Notes under the pieces: generated by a model
Told to the model about the DNA's origin: nothing
Databases searched by the model: none
What the model saw: the letters and a program-made list of their open reading frames with translations, nothing else
Program-made: the position numbers and the translations under genes
Shown here: positions 11,086 to 22,558 of the stretch, in pieces
How positions within the stretch are numbered: the stretch's first letter is position 1
Layout: every line of letters starts with the position of its first letter
Assembly (NCBI GenBank): GCA_033439265.1
Contig: JAVTVX010000031.1
Span: forward strand, 10,835,501 to 10,899,500
Direction of reading: 5' to 3'
DNA from: Dillenia suffruticosa
Lineage: Eukaryota; Streptophyta; Magnoliopsida; Dilleniales; Dilleniaceae
DNA length: 64,000 nt

Positions 11086-11254
11086 AACATTTAAAAAAAT
11101 TAACGTATTACAAAAAATAAAAAATAAAAAATAAAAAATAAAAATGTTGATTTCATATTATTAGAGTTAGAAATCAATAGTTTGGAGAAAAAAATATTGA
11201 TAATTAAATAATTTTAATATAAATAACAATATTTGGAGAAATAGCTCGAGATAA
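11086..11254 (-). repeat. Right TIR of outer Mutator-like element and its 9-bp duplication
   Basis: 11086-11245 is the inverted partner of 6526-6695. 11246-11254 (TCGAGATAA) is the right target-site duplication. A short AAAAATA-type tandem run sits at about 11110-11144. Confidence 0.6.
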
Positions 11255-12031
11255 TATACACTCAAAAAGAAAATAATTATATTTTGGGAAGGTTTTATGC
11301 CATCGTTGAAGTTGAACATTATCACGATCTTTCTATATAAAGAAACAAATCATGCAATTCCCTTTCTTTTGTTTTATTTTTTATTTTTCCCCTTGATCTA
11401 CTGATACCGGGTAATTTCACTTTGCCGTTGTTTCTTTTTGTGGGATAAGTTTTGGCAAATGGATTACTAGAGAGCTCACTGCTGCGCTCTAGGACATGTT
11501 GCTCTCGCCGACCGTTGCAGTTTCTTCTTTCATTATTTCTTTGTAAGGCATGTATCTTCTTTTTGGTCCTCTTGCTATGAAATTTTGAATTTTCTAAAAT
11601 CTATCTCTATTGGGTCTTCACTTTTTCTTCTCTTTATTGCTTCTGCTTTGAATTTTAACTTGTTTTCCTCAATTTTTTTATCACTATCAATTTCCACTTT
11701 ACATTTTCTTTTCGTTTGAAATTGTGGGTCTGACGCCCATTTCTTTATCGCCCTATATCTGGTGCAGTGAAGCTGATTGTGTAAAGTTCTAGCTGAAATA
11801 GAAACATCCCTTTGCTGGGAAGTGTTTTTTTCTTTTTTTCTTTTTTTTATATCTATATTTTAGGTGCTGAATTGGGCTTTTCTTTGATTAGGCAAATATG
11901 GGTAGCTGATGAGGATCTCAATTTATGAGTTTTATCCAAATCTGCACTTCAGTTTTTGCACTGGATAATGTACCTTATGGTGCTAAGATAACTATGACAT
12001 AGGTATATTTGTTCTCAGACACCATTTGTAG
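11255..12031 (+). other. Upstream flank or first intron of the HEMERA pseudogene; no exon recognised
   Basis: The sequence is T-rich and intron- or leader-like. A functional HEMERA gene would have its short first exon and promoter upstream of the exon at 12032. I could not find the expected transit-peptide start. Nothing else is recognisable here. Confidence 0.4.
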
Positions 12032-15000
12032 GTTCACTTCCCTTGGGACATTTGCAAGTTAGAGTCGGTTTGATTTTTGCTCCGAGAAAGGATGCCTTCA
12101 TTCCATGCATAAAGTGTGAGAAAAAGGATGGGAACTTTGAACATGTGTCTGTTGAATGCCCATCATACTGTAGTTACATGGACTCCACATCTGGCCAGCT
12201 TGAACTGGAGTCAAGTCCAGGAGAAGTCCAGAACAAAGCCCATGAGAAGTCTAGAACAGCCCAGGAAATGTCCAGAACACTCGGGAGCCAAATCCAAGCT
12301 CAGTCCATTGAAAGCTTTGGGCTGCATTTTCTCCACATTGCTCCAACATTTCAAGGTCGTCGGGTGTCAAAGGAAGCCCAAAATGAAGACAGGAGAAGCC
12401 CAAGAAGTGGCCCAACGTGCCAAGGGCAAATCGGGCAGAAATTTTCAACAGCCAGAAAAACTAGCTGTTGGAAAGCTGCCCAACAGCTCTCCAATGGCTA
12501 GTTCTCTAACTCTCCCTCTCTACTAGCTAGTTAGCCACTTTTCCCTTATGAATGCATGTCTCTTCTTCCATTTGAAAGCATTAAGAGTCATAGAGAAGAA
12601 TTGAAAATGTATTGAGTGATTAGAGAGCACTATAAAGGCATGGAGAAGAATTGAGTATGGAGAAAGATATTTGTAGGATAAAAGAATTAGAGAACAATCT
12701 TCTCTCTAGTTGGAATGTCCTCTTCACTTCCCTCTCAATCTCTCATGTTCCGAAGTAGGATCAAAGAGTTAGAGAGTACTCTTCTCTCTTGTTGGAATGT
12801 CCTCTCCATTTATCTCTCTATCACTCATGCTCTGGGCATTGTCCCTCTTCTTTCTCAAGCATTAGTCCGTTGACAATCTTCTACTTTTGGAGATTGAGTC
12901 TTAAGAGGTGTCCTGGTTGGAGTACTTGGAGCAATCTTCCCCACAACTCTTCCAGCATCACACTTTGTTTTTCTGGCATCACGAACATTATGTTCCAAAG
13001 TTAGGTTCTAATTTTTGTTCTTTTGTTCTTTTATATCGTGCTATGGTTGACATTCATTCATATTTTGTTCTTCCATATTTTTAATCTTTACTTTTTATAA
13101 TGTTATTTAGTCATTTCTTTCTATTGTTATTATTTATTTATTTCATACTTATTCAGTTTTTAGTGGTTTCCTTTTTAACGAATAAGATTAGTTTTTTTTT
13201 TTTAATGCAGTTATTTTTGTTTCAATAACTTGAATTTGCATCATTGTTGGGCTTCAACGCTGCATGACTTATTTGTGCTAGTTGGTTAAGTTGGAAAATG
13301 GCTTGGCAGTCAGAGGAATCAATTTGTTTGGTGAATTCCACTATTCAATAGTTCAAAGCTTAAATGGCTGGGGGGGGGGGGTTCTCTCTTTTTGACATTT
13401 CCACTCCAATCCCGCAAAGGATTGTTATGCAAGTATTACTGAGGTTTTTAGGACCATATTTCCTAGCATCTTTCTGATGTTCATTGCTCTACTCTCATTT
13501 GTTATCTTGTCTATCCTATCATTTAATCAATATTCATGGTGTACTGTTCAAGAGGACTCTGAATCTAATGGCTTTTTTATGTGTAGGTTACAAGCTGAGC
13601 AAGAGAGGCTGGAGAAAGAAGGTCCAATGGCATATTACTCGGAATGGGTTAAAGCATGGAAGAAAGACACTTTACTTGAAGATTCAGAAGTATTTTGAAG
13701 AAACTGGTGAAGATGAGAACTCTCAACTCATTGAAATGTCCTGACAACAAACAGATTGACATTATCGCATTATGATGGGGACTGATGTCCGCATTCATCG
13801 TGATCCTTTAGCAATGAGAATGCGAGAGGATCAAATAAAGCAAAGTAGATACTTCAACGCTGTTAAATTGTTCACTTTTATAATTTCTGTCACGTCTATC
13901 CATGATAGTCTGTTGTTTTAATTCATGACATTTAAGAAAGTATATTGCTGCAGTTTCTGCTGGTAGATGAATCATGAATATTTAGGGCATCGAATTAGAA
14001 ATTTTTCTTACTAAACATAAGAATTTTGTGATCATGATGAAAGAAGAGATTGAAAATTGCTTCCCTTTCCCATGCCTATGCAGATCACTGGACCTTTATC
14101 CCTATCTTGGCTCTTTCTTTGCTATCTCCCAGATGAATAGGCTATTTCTCGGTGCTAGAAAATTCTTTTCTGATTTTGCTTAACGTGCTTTGAATTTTTT
14201 CTCTGTTTATGTGTTTTCCTTGAAGGTAATTTCCATTTTTCCAAGTTACGCCATTTCTTTTGTTGACAGTATAGTCGATGTTAATGTCAACATAATTTTG
14301 TACATTAAGTAGTGCCTCTTTTAGCCTGTTTTGGATAGTCTAACAAGCATGAGATTTGGGTTCATTACCATGTTATTTAAATGTCTGTTTTTTTTTTTTC
14401 GTTGTAAAGTAAATAATATCACTCTTTCAGTCTGTGTCAGCTGATCTATATTCTTCAGCAACTTAATCTCTTATCTTGTCTTTGCAGCATGGGGTGGAGA
14501 TCCAGTTTATCCTACTGTGAATTACATTCAAGATTCGGATCAAGTGATTGATTTCAGAGGGGCCAGATTTTCATGAACCAACCCCAAACATGTTGGATTA
14601 TTTGAAGGAGGTTCAAACAATCTGACTAAAATGCCTTATATATGTTTCTTTCATTTCAGTGTGGACCTGCAGTAAGTCAATATGATTAATATACGATGAC
14701 TTTGTCTATTGCCTACTGTTATAAACCAAACAAAGTGTAAAATCCAGTCCTATTCAATGGTGAAAGAAATATGATAGTTGAGAAATTTTATAACAAATCT
14801 TACTGCAGCATTATTTTTGAATTGGTCCTTTTTCAGCACAGAGTAAAATTACTACTCTGTAGGATGATCTACTTCAAGCAATTGTACTGAATTTATTCCA
14901 TGTCTGTGCATGCAAGGACATGCTTGTGAATGTTCTTAGTTTTAAGGACTCTGATAAGTCATATCAAATGGTTCTCATCATCCAATCAATTTGATATATG

Positions 15001-17877
15001 GATTTAGTTACTTTTGCTTCATAACATTGGAGTGTCAATTTTCAGGTGTCAATCTTCAATGTCCCTAATTAGAATGTGTAGGAAAGCTAACAATGGGGAC
15101 CAACTCTTAGACTTATTTAAATATGCCCAATTTATTTATGAAATTTCAATATTATCCTTATTCTCCTTCTATGGCTGGTTTAAAGAAAGCGATCCACATG
15201 GTTTAAATCTGAGCTATTGCTCTTGTATGTACATACATTGTTGTCACGCCTCAGTAACTCAACACGGCTTTGGATCATTTTCCAAACTACTTGGCATCCA
15301 AAAAATACCTTTTTCTCATTCCAATTCATTTGAGGTAATGTTGGTATCACTCTGTTTTCCTAAATTTCCCTCCCATTCATATCTCCATCAATACACCTCT
15401 TATTAATATGTTATACACCTTTATCATAAAATAAATTTGGAAGTAGTTTGACTCCGAATTTTCCATACATCTAATTAGTAAACTTTTCATGAGGAAGACA
15501 TTTATAACATTAAAGAAAAACATAACTGCATGGCAGAGGATAAGGCATTCTTAAAAGCATTAATGGACAGATGGAAAATAAACAAGAGAACAAAATTGAA
15601 AAATAAAATAAAATCAATGCCTTTCAATCCCTTTTAACATCTTTCGAAGTGTCCTTTAGAGGTTCTGGTAGCCAAGTGCGCAAGAGAAACAAAATAAAAT
15701 AACTTTCTTCCACATTAAAGATATAGCAAGAAAGTCTCTTTAAAATTTTGGGCCTTCCGTTCCAGCCAAGTGCACCATTTAATACATCTTAGCAAGCACA
15801 ATTCAAAGCGACTTGGTGTCCTTAGTGGAATCTTTGAACATATACTTACATATGGCTCTGTAGCACTTTTGTTATTGTAACAAATCTTTCCCTAATCATC
15901 TGGATATATTGCTTGGTCAGCATGGAAAAATAATCTCAAGGGAGGAGCTTGAACAGATTTTGGCCAAAGAAAAGACTGAAGAAATTGAGGTAAAGGACAA
16001 GCGTGCATGCATTTGCAGTGTGCCTTCTTTTTTCTTAATATGTTGCCAAGAGAGTAATATAATTTTTTTATTGGACAAACATGTATGTTGAGTTCTAATT
16101 GTGCTCTACTTGATTGTTCTCAAATTTTCATTTCATGAAATATACCATTAGAAGTTGGTATGCTATAAAGATGTCCTTTATCGGCACATATGCATTATGT
16201 AGGTCCTTAGATCATGATTAGCATGAAGTGGGGGTGAAGTGATCGGAGAAAGGAAGAATCATCATATAGTATATGGACTGCTTGCCATATATCACATGGA
16301 CCCTGGATCTACTCTCTCGGTAGCCATAGCTTTTAAGATTCCATAAGCAAACTGCCCATCTCTTTCTGTATTTACATTTTTAAATTAAAGCAGTATAAAA
16401 TTCTTGTCCGGACTGTCAAGGGTTATGAAGCAGTTTTAAGAGTTTGCTGGAAAACATTTTGTTTGTTAAAGGACCCTACTTCTATTTCAGTTCTTGCCTT
16501 GTTTCATGATGATTAAAAAATCTAGGCAAGCAATCTTTTATGGGCGAGTGAAAATGCATTGCAGACTATATGTCAAATGCAATACTTGATTACACACTGC
16601 CAGAATAACAAATAGGCTGAAATATTGATGGACAACCACAAAACTTAAGATATCAACTCTCTTTTACTAATATTCTTATTCTGGAAATATTATAGCAGAT
16701 AACATATATGGATGAGGTGGATGAGGTGGTGGCACGGGCGGTTGACAGGTGAAAATGATGTGAGTTCCTTTCCTCTTCTATGGTTGCACACGTGTTAGAT
16801 GACCACAAATGGCATCTGCATTGTCAATTGAGGCTTTTCTGTTTGAAATGGTAATCATTTTTTGGTACATAGGATGAAAGCGAGGACAGTGAGGCAGAAG
16901 GTGATGATGATGCAGAGGAGAAAATTACATGCAACTGGAGTGTTCTAAGAAGTAATCCTGAGCTGCGAAAATCAAAGGTGTCATTTTCCATTCAAATTAA
17001 TATATTTATCTGATTCTTAACATTATGATTGGTTATTTTTTATAGTTCATAGTGAAAGTAAGCAATTTATGCAATCCATACAGCAACACTTGCAGGAGCA
17101 TTACATATAGTGTACAAAAGGATCAAAGTGAAGTTTTCATCTCTCTAGTAAAGCATGTTAGATATTTCTTAACTTCTAGCATCCTAAAAATAGGAAATTC
17201 TTTTGAGGACCTTAATCTAGAACAGTATCTTGTGTACTGGTGATTTTTTTTAATACATATAAGTACTTTTTCTTTTTTCTAACTTGTCATTATATGGCTA
17301 GGACCATAGTTGCGACAATCACTCAACACCCGACTGTGCTCTCCAAAAACCAAAAATTAAGGGGGGGGGGGGAAGAGACTTTATCTTATAAAGATAGATC
17401 CTATTTTGTTACTATCAAATTTATTGTAAAAGATTTTTCATTGAAATTTTTGTCTAAATTATTTGCTATCACTTTATGAGCTTAAATTTATGCATAAAAC
17501 ATGTCTCTGTATAGAAGTGTATATTATACTTCAAATTAAACTGACCTAGATCGGCACATTTAATTAATTATTTCCTTATCCTATGGCAAATCAACTAGGT
17601 CTATTGACAACGATCTCTCTATTGGGTATGCGAATATTCAGCAATCCCATAACCATAGCAGGAGCAAAAAATATAACCATTTCAGAAGTTGTTGACCTAG
17701 GTGCTGCTTTCTTTTGGTATAATTATTTTTTTTTCGTTTATGTTCATTTGTTTACAGCAAAAGCCAAAGAAGGATGATCCAATGAACCTAGAAGAAGCAA
17801 TAAATGATTCCGAACACTTGACTGATTTCCTTCTGGACTTCAATGAAGATCAAAAGTTTATTTACCCTCAAGCTTGA
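12032..17877 (+). pseudogene. HMR: HEMERA / pTAC12 / PAP5 unprocessed pseudogene
   Basis: HEMERA is a nuclear-encoded protein of the plastid RNA polymerase complex that also acts in phytochrome signalling in the nucleus. Seven exon pieces are recognised, mostly at AG/GT borders. They are 12032-12205 (DAFIPCIKCEKKDG, CSYMDSTSGQLE), 13587-13843 (QAEQERLEKEGPMAYYSEWV, ETGEDENSQLIEM, MMGTDVRIHRDPLAMRMRED), 14488-14610 (WGGDPVYPTVNYIQD), 15921-15989 (HGKIISREELEQILAKEKTE), 16699-16759 (MDEVDEVVARAVD), 16873-16977 (DESEDSEAEGDDD, NWSVLRSNPELRKSK) and 17758-17877 (KPKKDDPMNLEEAIN, LTDFLLDFNED). The middle third of the protein is missing. Frame breaks are visible near 13680, at the extra G in exon 14488-14610, and as a 2-base loss in 16699-16759. 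Stops are present, and the last exon runs past the usual end. Introns are kept, so it is a DNA-level duplicate and not a retrocopy. I identified the family from remembered sequence. Confidence 0.9.
12206..12981 (+). mobile_element. Solo LTR inserted in a HEMERA pseudogene exon
   Basis: 776 bp beginning TGGAGTCAAG and ending GGCATCA, flanked by TGAAC (12201-12205) and CGAAC (12982-12986), a 5-bp duplication with one difference. It contains a TATA-box-like ACTATAAAGGCATGG near 12630 and a 3' part typical of copia LTRs (GGTTGGAGTACTTGGAGCAA). There is no internal domain on either side, so it is a recombined solo LTR. It cuts the HEMERA reading right after DSTSGQLE. Two overlapping 136-152 aa open frames span its first half and the exon; I treat these as chance. 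Confidence 0.65.
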
Positions 17878-18724
17878 CAAGGTGAAGCTTCTATGCACCC
17901 AGTACAATAGCAAAAGCATGAAGTATCATATCATGAGATCAAATGAGTAAAACACATTATTATGGTGAAGTACAGGTTTGTTTCTTAACACATTTCTCTA
18001 GTGAAGGCTTGAAAAGATAGTAGACATAAAGGTGAAAGGTGTTGTTTGAAAAGGCTTTCTCCTCTTAGGTGCAATATGTGGAAACTCGATATGTAATTAA
18101 AAGGGATCTAAAATCTCACAACCGTATTTCCCTAGTTATCAGCAATTTAGCATGACCAGGGGTGCAAACCAGGGGCTTTAGTATAATATGGCCCACCTAT
18201 GAATTAGGTCTTAGGGAAATGTAATTCGGTGGATATTGTAATTTTGCTATTGTTGATTTTTGAGTTGCATATCAACTTTTTCTAACTGCTGCTCTCCTAG
18301 TTAATTGAATTGCAGATTAGGCCAATCTTAACCAGACCCCACCAAGCTTTTTTGCCCCTATTAATTAGTTACATAATTTTATCTTTTCCAATTAGCTTCA
18401 TCTGAAAGTGAATGATGAAGGCAGAAGATGGAAAATAAAAGGCTGCCTTATTCATAAAGTGAATGGAAAGAAATAAAATCTGTAGCACTGTGTCTGGTGA
18501 CCACGATACGTAGTGGTGCTTATTTTAAAGAGATATGGTTGTGGGTGGCTTTAGTTTGAGGAAATGATCTTTACTAAGTTCTGATTTGATTGGCATGCTT
18601 GGCATGTTGACACCAGGACTTAGCCTGGGCATTTTTAGAAAATTTCTGGAATACGAATTGCAAAAGAGACGATTTCCAGTTACTCAGAATTCTTGTTGTG
18701 GTGGTTGTCTTCAAGTGCATTGAG
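17878..18724. other. 3' flank of the HEMERA pseudogene
   Basis: Immediately downstream of the last HEMERA exon, the first few hundred bases are probably its old 3' UTR. Nothing else is recognised before the start of the duplicated segment. Confidence 0.4.
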
Positions 18725-19028
18725 AAAGCTGGTAAAGCTACCATATGTAATTAGTGGGTCTAAACTTAATAAATTCCTCAAGGAAAAGGTTATTGAGGGC
18801 CAGATCTTGCGACTTCAGTTCTCAAGATGAGTTTGGTATGCTCACCAGCACATCACCGATTACATTTTGGAATGAAAAAATTTAGTGCCGACACTAACAC
18901 AAGTATGCCAATTGTGTAATTTTGTTCCATGTTAATGTTAAAATTGAACGATTAATTGCATAATGATGTTTGACTAGTTAATCATGTTTAGATAAGTTGC
19001 TTCTTATTAAACCTTCTCAGCTTTGCAG

Positions 19029-19283
19029 AATTGGTAACTTTTCTGTGGCACAGCAGCATTTGAACAGAGCCAAGTAGTCTGCTTCTTGTAACCTTTACAA
19101 TTTGGTGTTCAATGAGAGAAGGAAAATGTCTTTGCAGATCCTACACGTGCTGAAGTTAATGTCAGAATCAAAGGGCTTTGAAAAAAGGTTTCTCGGTTGC
19201 TCAAGTGTCATTAGATTAGATTTCAAGTTGTACAAAGCTGTGGAGCCGTAGTATCAGCAGCTGAGATAATTATGCTGAAACTG
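19029..19283 (+). other. Exon-like block in unit 1 (counterpart of 44469-44747)
   Basis: It is bounded by a good acceptor (CTTTGCAG) and donor (CTG/GTAAGC) in both copies of the duplication. It has more balanced base composition than its flanks. No frame is open throughout in either copy and I do not recognise the product. It could be an exon of a lost gene or of a noncoding transcript. Confidence 0.35.
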
Positions 19284-19681
19284 GTAAGCACTCGATGAAG
19301 TTTCTGTTTATGCATGTCATATGGGCACAAGTTGCTTGAGTTGCATGAGCTGGCATTATTCTAAGCAGATATGCATTGTGAGAATGAAGAATTTGTTACC
19401 TATGCTCTGTGGCATCATTTTTCCCCTTTATTCCCTCTTTGCACTTAGTCCAGAGAAGAGAATTTGTTTCTTATGCTCTGTGGCATCATTTTTCCCATTT
19501 ATTCCCTCCTTTCACATGGTCCAGAGAAGAACTCTTTTTATTTGTCATGGATAGTATCGCACCACTCTTAAAATTTGTGGGGTTATTTACTATGCTAGTT
19601 GTATGTTTTGTGCATAGTTTATTTTTCATTTTGAATACTTGTGTTAGTTCATTTAATCTGTCATCTGGGGGTGGTCCTTGG

Positions 19682-20383
19682 TGTTGGCTCCACAGATGAT
19701 GGCTTTGCTGACTTAAACGGAGTGATTAGTCGTCTATCGATCTCGATCAAAGAGACTTGCAAAAGACCGTCAAAGGGTGCTCCAGCGGGGAAACTCTAAT
19801 ACTCAAGTTACAGAGTAGTTTTTAATAAGAGAAAGAACAGACTGAAAGAGAGCTCTAGATACCCTTGTGTGCTTATGTATGTTCAGAGAGTCAAAGGATT
19901 TACCTGGTCAACTGAATTGAGAATGTTTATATAGTCTTCCATGGGTGAGTTCCATGTGCTTTCGGGGTGTCAAAATCCTAATTTCCCTATGGAGATATTT
20001 CAAGATTACGGGGATTATAATGAGAGATTTCTAAAGATTTGAAATATTATTTGAGAAAGTTCAAATCACTTAACATTCCTTTCTTTATTGACGGTGCCTG
20101 AAGATTTCCTTTCCTATTATGGGAGGTTGACTTCGAATTTTAAGGAGAAATAAATATTGCCTTCAGCCGAACAGGGGTGTGGAGCACCGATCGGGAATGA
20201 GAACCGATCAGGTGCTTACTGAGGAGAATCTGGTCAGTATGTATTTAGAGAGTGGGTCGTGTCTACCTACTTGGGAGATAAATCAAATATTGACAACACG
20301 CTTTTGATACGTTATGTTCGATGGGCCATGGACCTGCAAGACTTCAAGTCTCATGATACTAGGCTTCTGGACCATGTTCTCAT
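19682..20383 (-). repeat. Gypsy LTR (3' LTR on the minus strand)
   Basis: Aligns end to end with 31024-31728. Shared blocks include AAAGAGAGCTCTAGAT, GAGTTCCATGTGCTTT, AAGGAGAAATAAATATTG and AGGGGTGTGGAGCACC. The nested copia element sits within the last few bases of this LTR. Confidence 0.85.
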
Positions 20384-20871
20384 TGAAGATTTAAAGTAGC
20401 AAACAATAAGTAAGGAATGAAAAATTTCAAGAGTTTTATTTATCTTTCAAAGGAAATGTACAAGAATTGAAAACATTTTTTCATACCTTTAAAGAGCAAC
20501 TAGAACCTCTTTTTATAGAGAAAGAGGGAAGAGAGCTAAAGAGAGAGAAAAAAGAGGGAAAATAGAGAGGAGACGGCACTGCCCTCTCCTCTTCTGGCCG
20601 TTGGGGCTGTCCCCAAGCCCCAACGGCTAGTCTTTTACTAGTCGTTGGGATAGTTCCAACGGCTCCTTGAAGGAGCAGTTGGGGCCCCTTTTTGGGCTCC
20701 TTGAGAAGAGCAAATCTGGACCCTAAAGGGCCCAGCAGATGCACACAGGATGCACTCATTTAGGGCCTAATTTGGGTCCTTAAATGGGCTGGAAAGACTG
20801 GACAAGGACAGAGAAAATCTGTCCCTTTAAAATCTTACAAATAGGATTCTTAATTCTCCTTCATTTCAACA
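20384..20871 (-). repeat. Copia LTR (3' LTR on the minus strand)
   Basis: TG...CA ends (TGAAGATTT to TTTCAACA on the plus strand). It contains a GA-rich block and the inverted motifs GGGGCTGTCCCCAAGCCCC and AACGGCTAGT...ACTAGTCGTT. Confidence 0.92.
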
Positions 20872-20936
20872 CTCCCTCTCAAGTTGGGTGTATATATATT
20901 TATAACACTTAAGTTGTCCATATTTTTTAGGATGTG

Positions 20937-22349
20937 TTATACGGTTCTTGGTTTGGTGAAAATATCAGTAACTTGATGATTACTCCTTGTGAAGCTAGGA
21001 GTGATGAGCTTTTCTTTAATCTTTTGTCTCACAAAGTGACAATCTAGTTTGATGCGTTTTGTTCTTTCATGAAAAATCGGATTTGATACTATGTGAATTG
21101 CTGATTGATTATCGCAATGAAAATGAATATGGGTTGGGACGGAGAATCCAAATTCTTCAATAAGAGCCTTTAACCAAACTATCTCGCTTGTTGCGGTCGC
21201 CATAGCTCTATATTTCGCCATAGCTCTATATTCCGTCTCAGCGCTTGACCTTGAAACTACATGTTTTTTGCTCTTCCATGCCATTAGATTTTCTCCAACA
21301 AACATATAATTCCCTGTGGTGGATCGCCTATTTTTCGAGTCTCCGGCCCAATCCGCATCACAATGACCCATTATTTCTGAGTTGCCATTTTTCTTCATCC
21401 AAATTCTCATGCCTTGAGTGCCTTTTAGGTAATGGAGAATGCTTTCCACAGCTCTCCAATACTTTCTTTTTGGATTGTGCATGTGTTGGCTTACTTGACT
21501 CACGATGAATGAAATATCTGGCCTGGTTATGTTAAGATAGATCAATCTCCCTACAAGCTTTTGGTATCTTTGCTTATCGTTATATTTTTCATCATCATCC
21601 TTGAGACCGTAGGAGGAGATTATGGGACTACATGCGGGCTTAGCACTTAACTTCATTGTTTCTTGTAAAAAATCAAACACATACTTTTTTTGTGATAAAA
21701 CAAGTCTATTTGGACAATAGACAAGTTCTAGCCCTAACAAGTACCTTAGTTTTCCTAAGTCCTTAATGTCAAATTTTGTTTGAAGAAATTTCCTAACTTG
21801 ATTGATTAAATTTAAATCATTTTCCGTTATGATTATTTCATTTATATAAACTAATACTACAATGATTTTTTCATTTTGATTTTTAACAAAGAGAGATGTA
21901 TCACTATTGTATTTTTTAAAATCATGATTGAGAAGAGTAGTGCTAAATTTTGCGTACCAAACTCTTAGAAATTGTTTGAGGCAAACTTTGTTGCTATGAC
22001 GAGCAAACCCCGGAGGAATTTTCATATATACCTTTTCTTCTAGATCCCCTTAGAGAAATGCATTTGCTACATCCATTTGAAATATCAGCCAAGAGTGATT
22101 AATTGTAAGCGACAATAAGACTTGAATTGTGTTCATCTTGGCCACCAATGTATAATTCTTTTTGTAATCTACTCCATATGCTTGAGTGAAACCCTTTGCC
22201 ACTAATCTTGTCTTGTATTTATCAATACTTCTATAACTCTTATATTTGATTTTATAGACCCATTTGTATCCCACAGTCATTTTTTCTTTTGGAAGTAGAG
22301 ATATTTCCCGTATTCCATTCTTAGCCAAGGCATCTAGCTTATTCTTCAT
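20937..22349 (-). mobile_element. Copia reverse transcriptase and RNase H region
   Basis: Two neighbouring frames carry the RVT_2-type reverse transcriptase (MTVGYKWVYKIKYKSYRSID, RLVAKGFTQAYGVDY, WLIFQMDVANAFL, then DIKDLGKLRYLLGLE) and RNase H (GHCDADWAGDSKNRRSTTGN, SSAETEYRAMA, HFHCDNQSAIHI). This is the usual copia order. The region is broken but its domains are easily recognised. Confidence 0.9.
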
Positions 22350-22558
22350 GGTTTGGACTCATTGAGGATGATGTTTGACTTCTTCAAAGGTTCTAGGCTC
22401 TTGATGTTGGTCTATATTTCTAATGAAGGCTTGATGGCTTAAGAAAATATGTGAGGTGGTATAATAGTCACAAATTTGGTATTTTCGACTCATCCATTCC
22501 GATAGAGTAAGTCTAAGTCTAGTTGATTTTTGAAGAGAAGGAGGATCATTTTGTTTTT

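Larger units (their letters stand above)
6526..11245. mobile_element. Outer Mutator-like element (Pack-MULE type) carrying a PPR fragment
   Basis: The left end (6526 to about 6695) is an imperfect inverted copy, roughly 70-75% by eye, of the right end (11086-11245). Both contain TTGATTTC...GAAATCAA around the blocks CTCAAACTATTGATTTC (left) and its counterpart. The ends are flanked by the exact 9-bp repeat TCGAGATAA. Removing the inner element (7374-11075) leaves about 1.0 kb: two terminal inverted repeats of about 160 bp around a piece of a PPR gene, with no transposase. That is the structure of a Pack-MULE. The TIRs are diverged, so the insertion is old. The alternative is that the outer repeats are TIR extensions of one large element, but then the second exact 10-bp direct repeat would be unexplained. 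Confidence 0.6.

Noticed and set aside
12043-12526. Two overlapping open frames of 152 and 136 aa
   Set aside because: They join the HEMERA exon to the solo LTR; only the first ~50 codons of one frame are exon sequence and the rest is LTR.
15014-15406. 130-aa open frame
   Set aside because: Lies in a HEMERA intron, is Ser/Phe/Cys-rich like chance frames in T-rich DNA, and matches no family I know.
20481-20759. 92-aa frame, with a similar 71-aa frame at 25077-25292
   Set aside because: Both are translations of the copia LTR (their similarity reflects the LTR pair).
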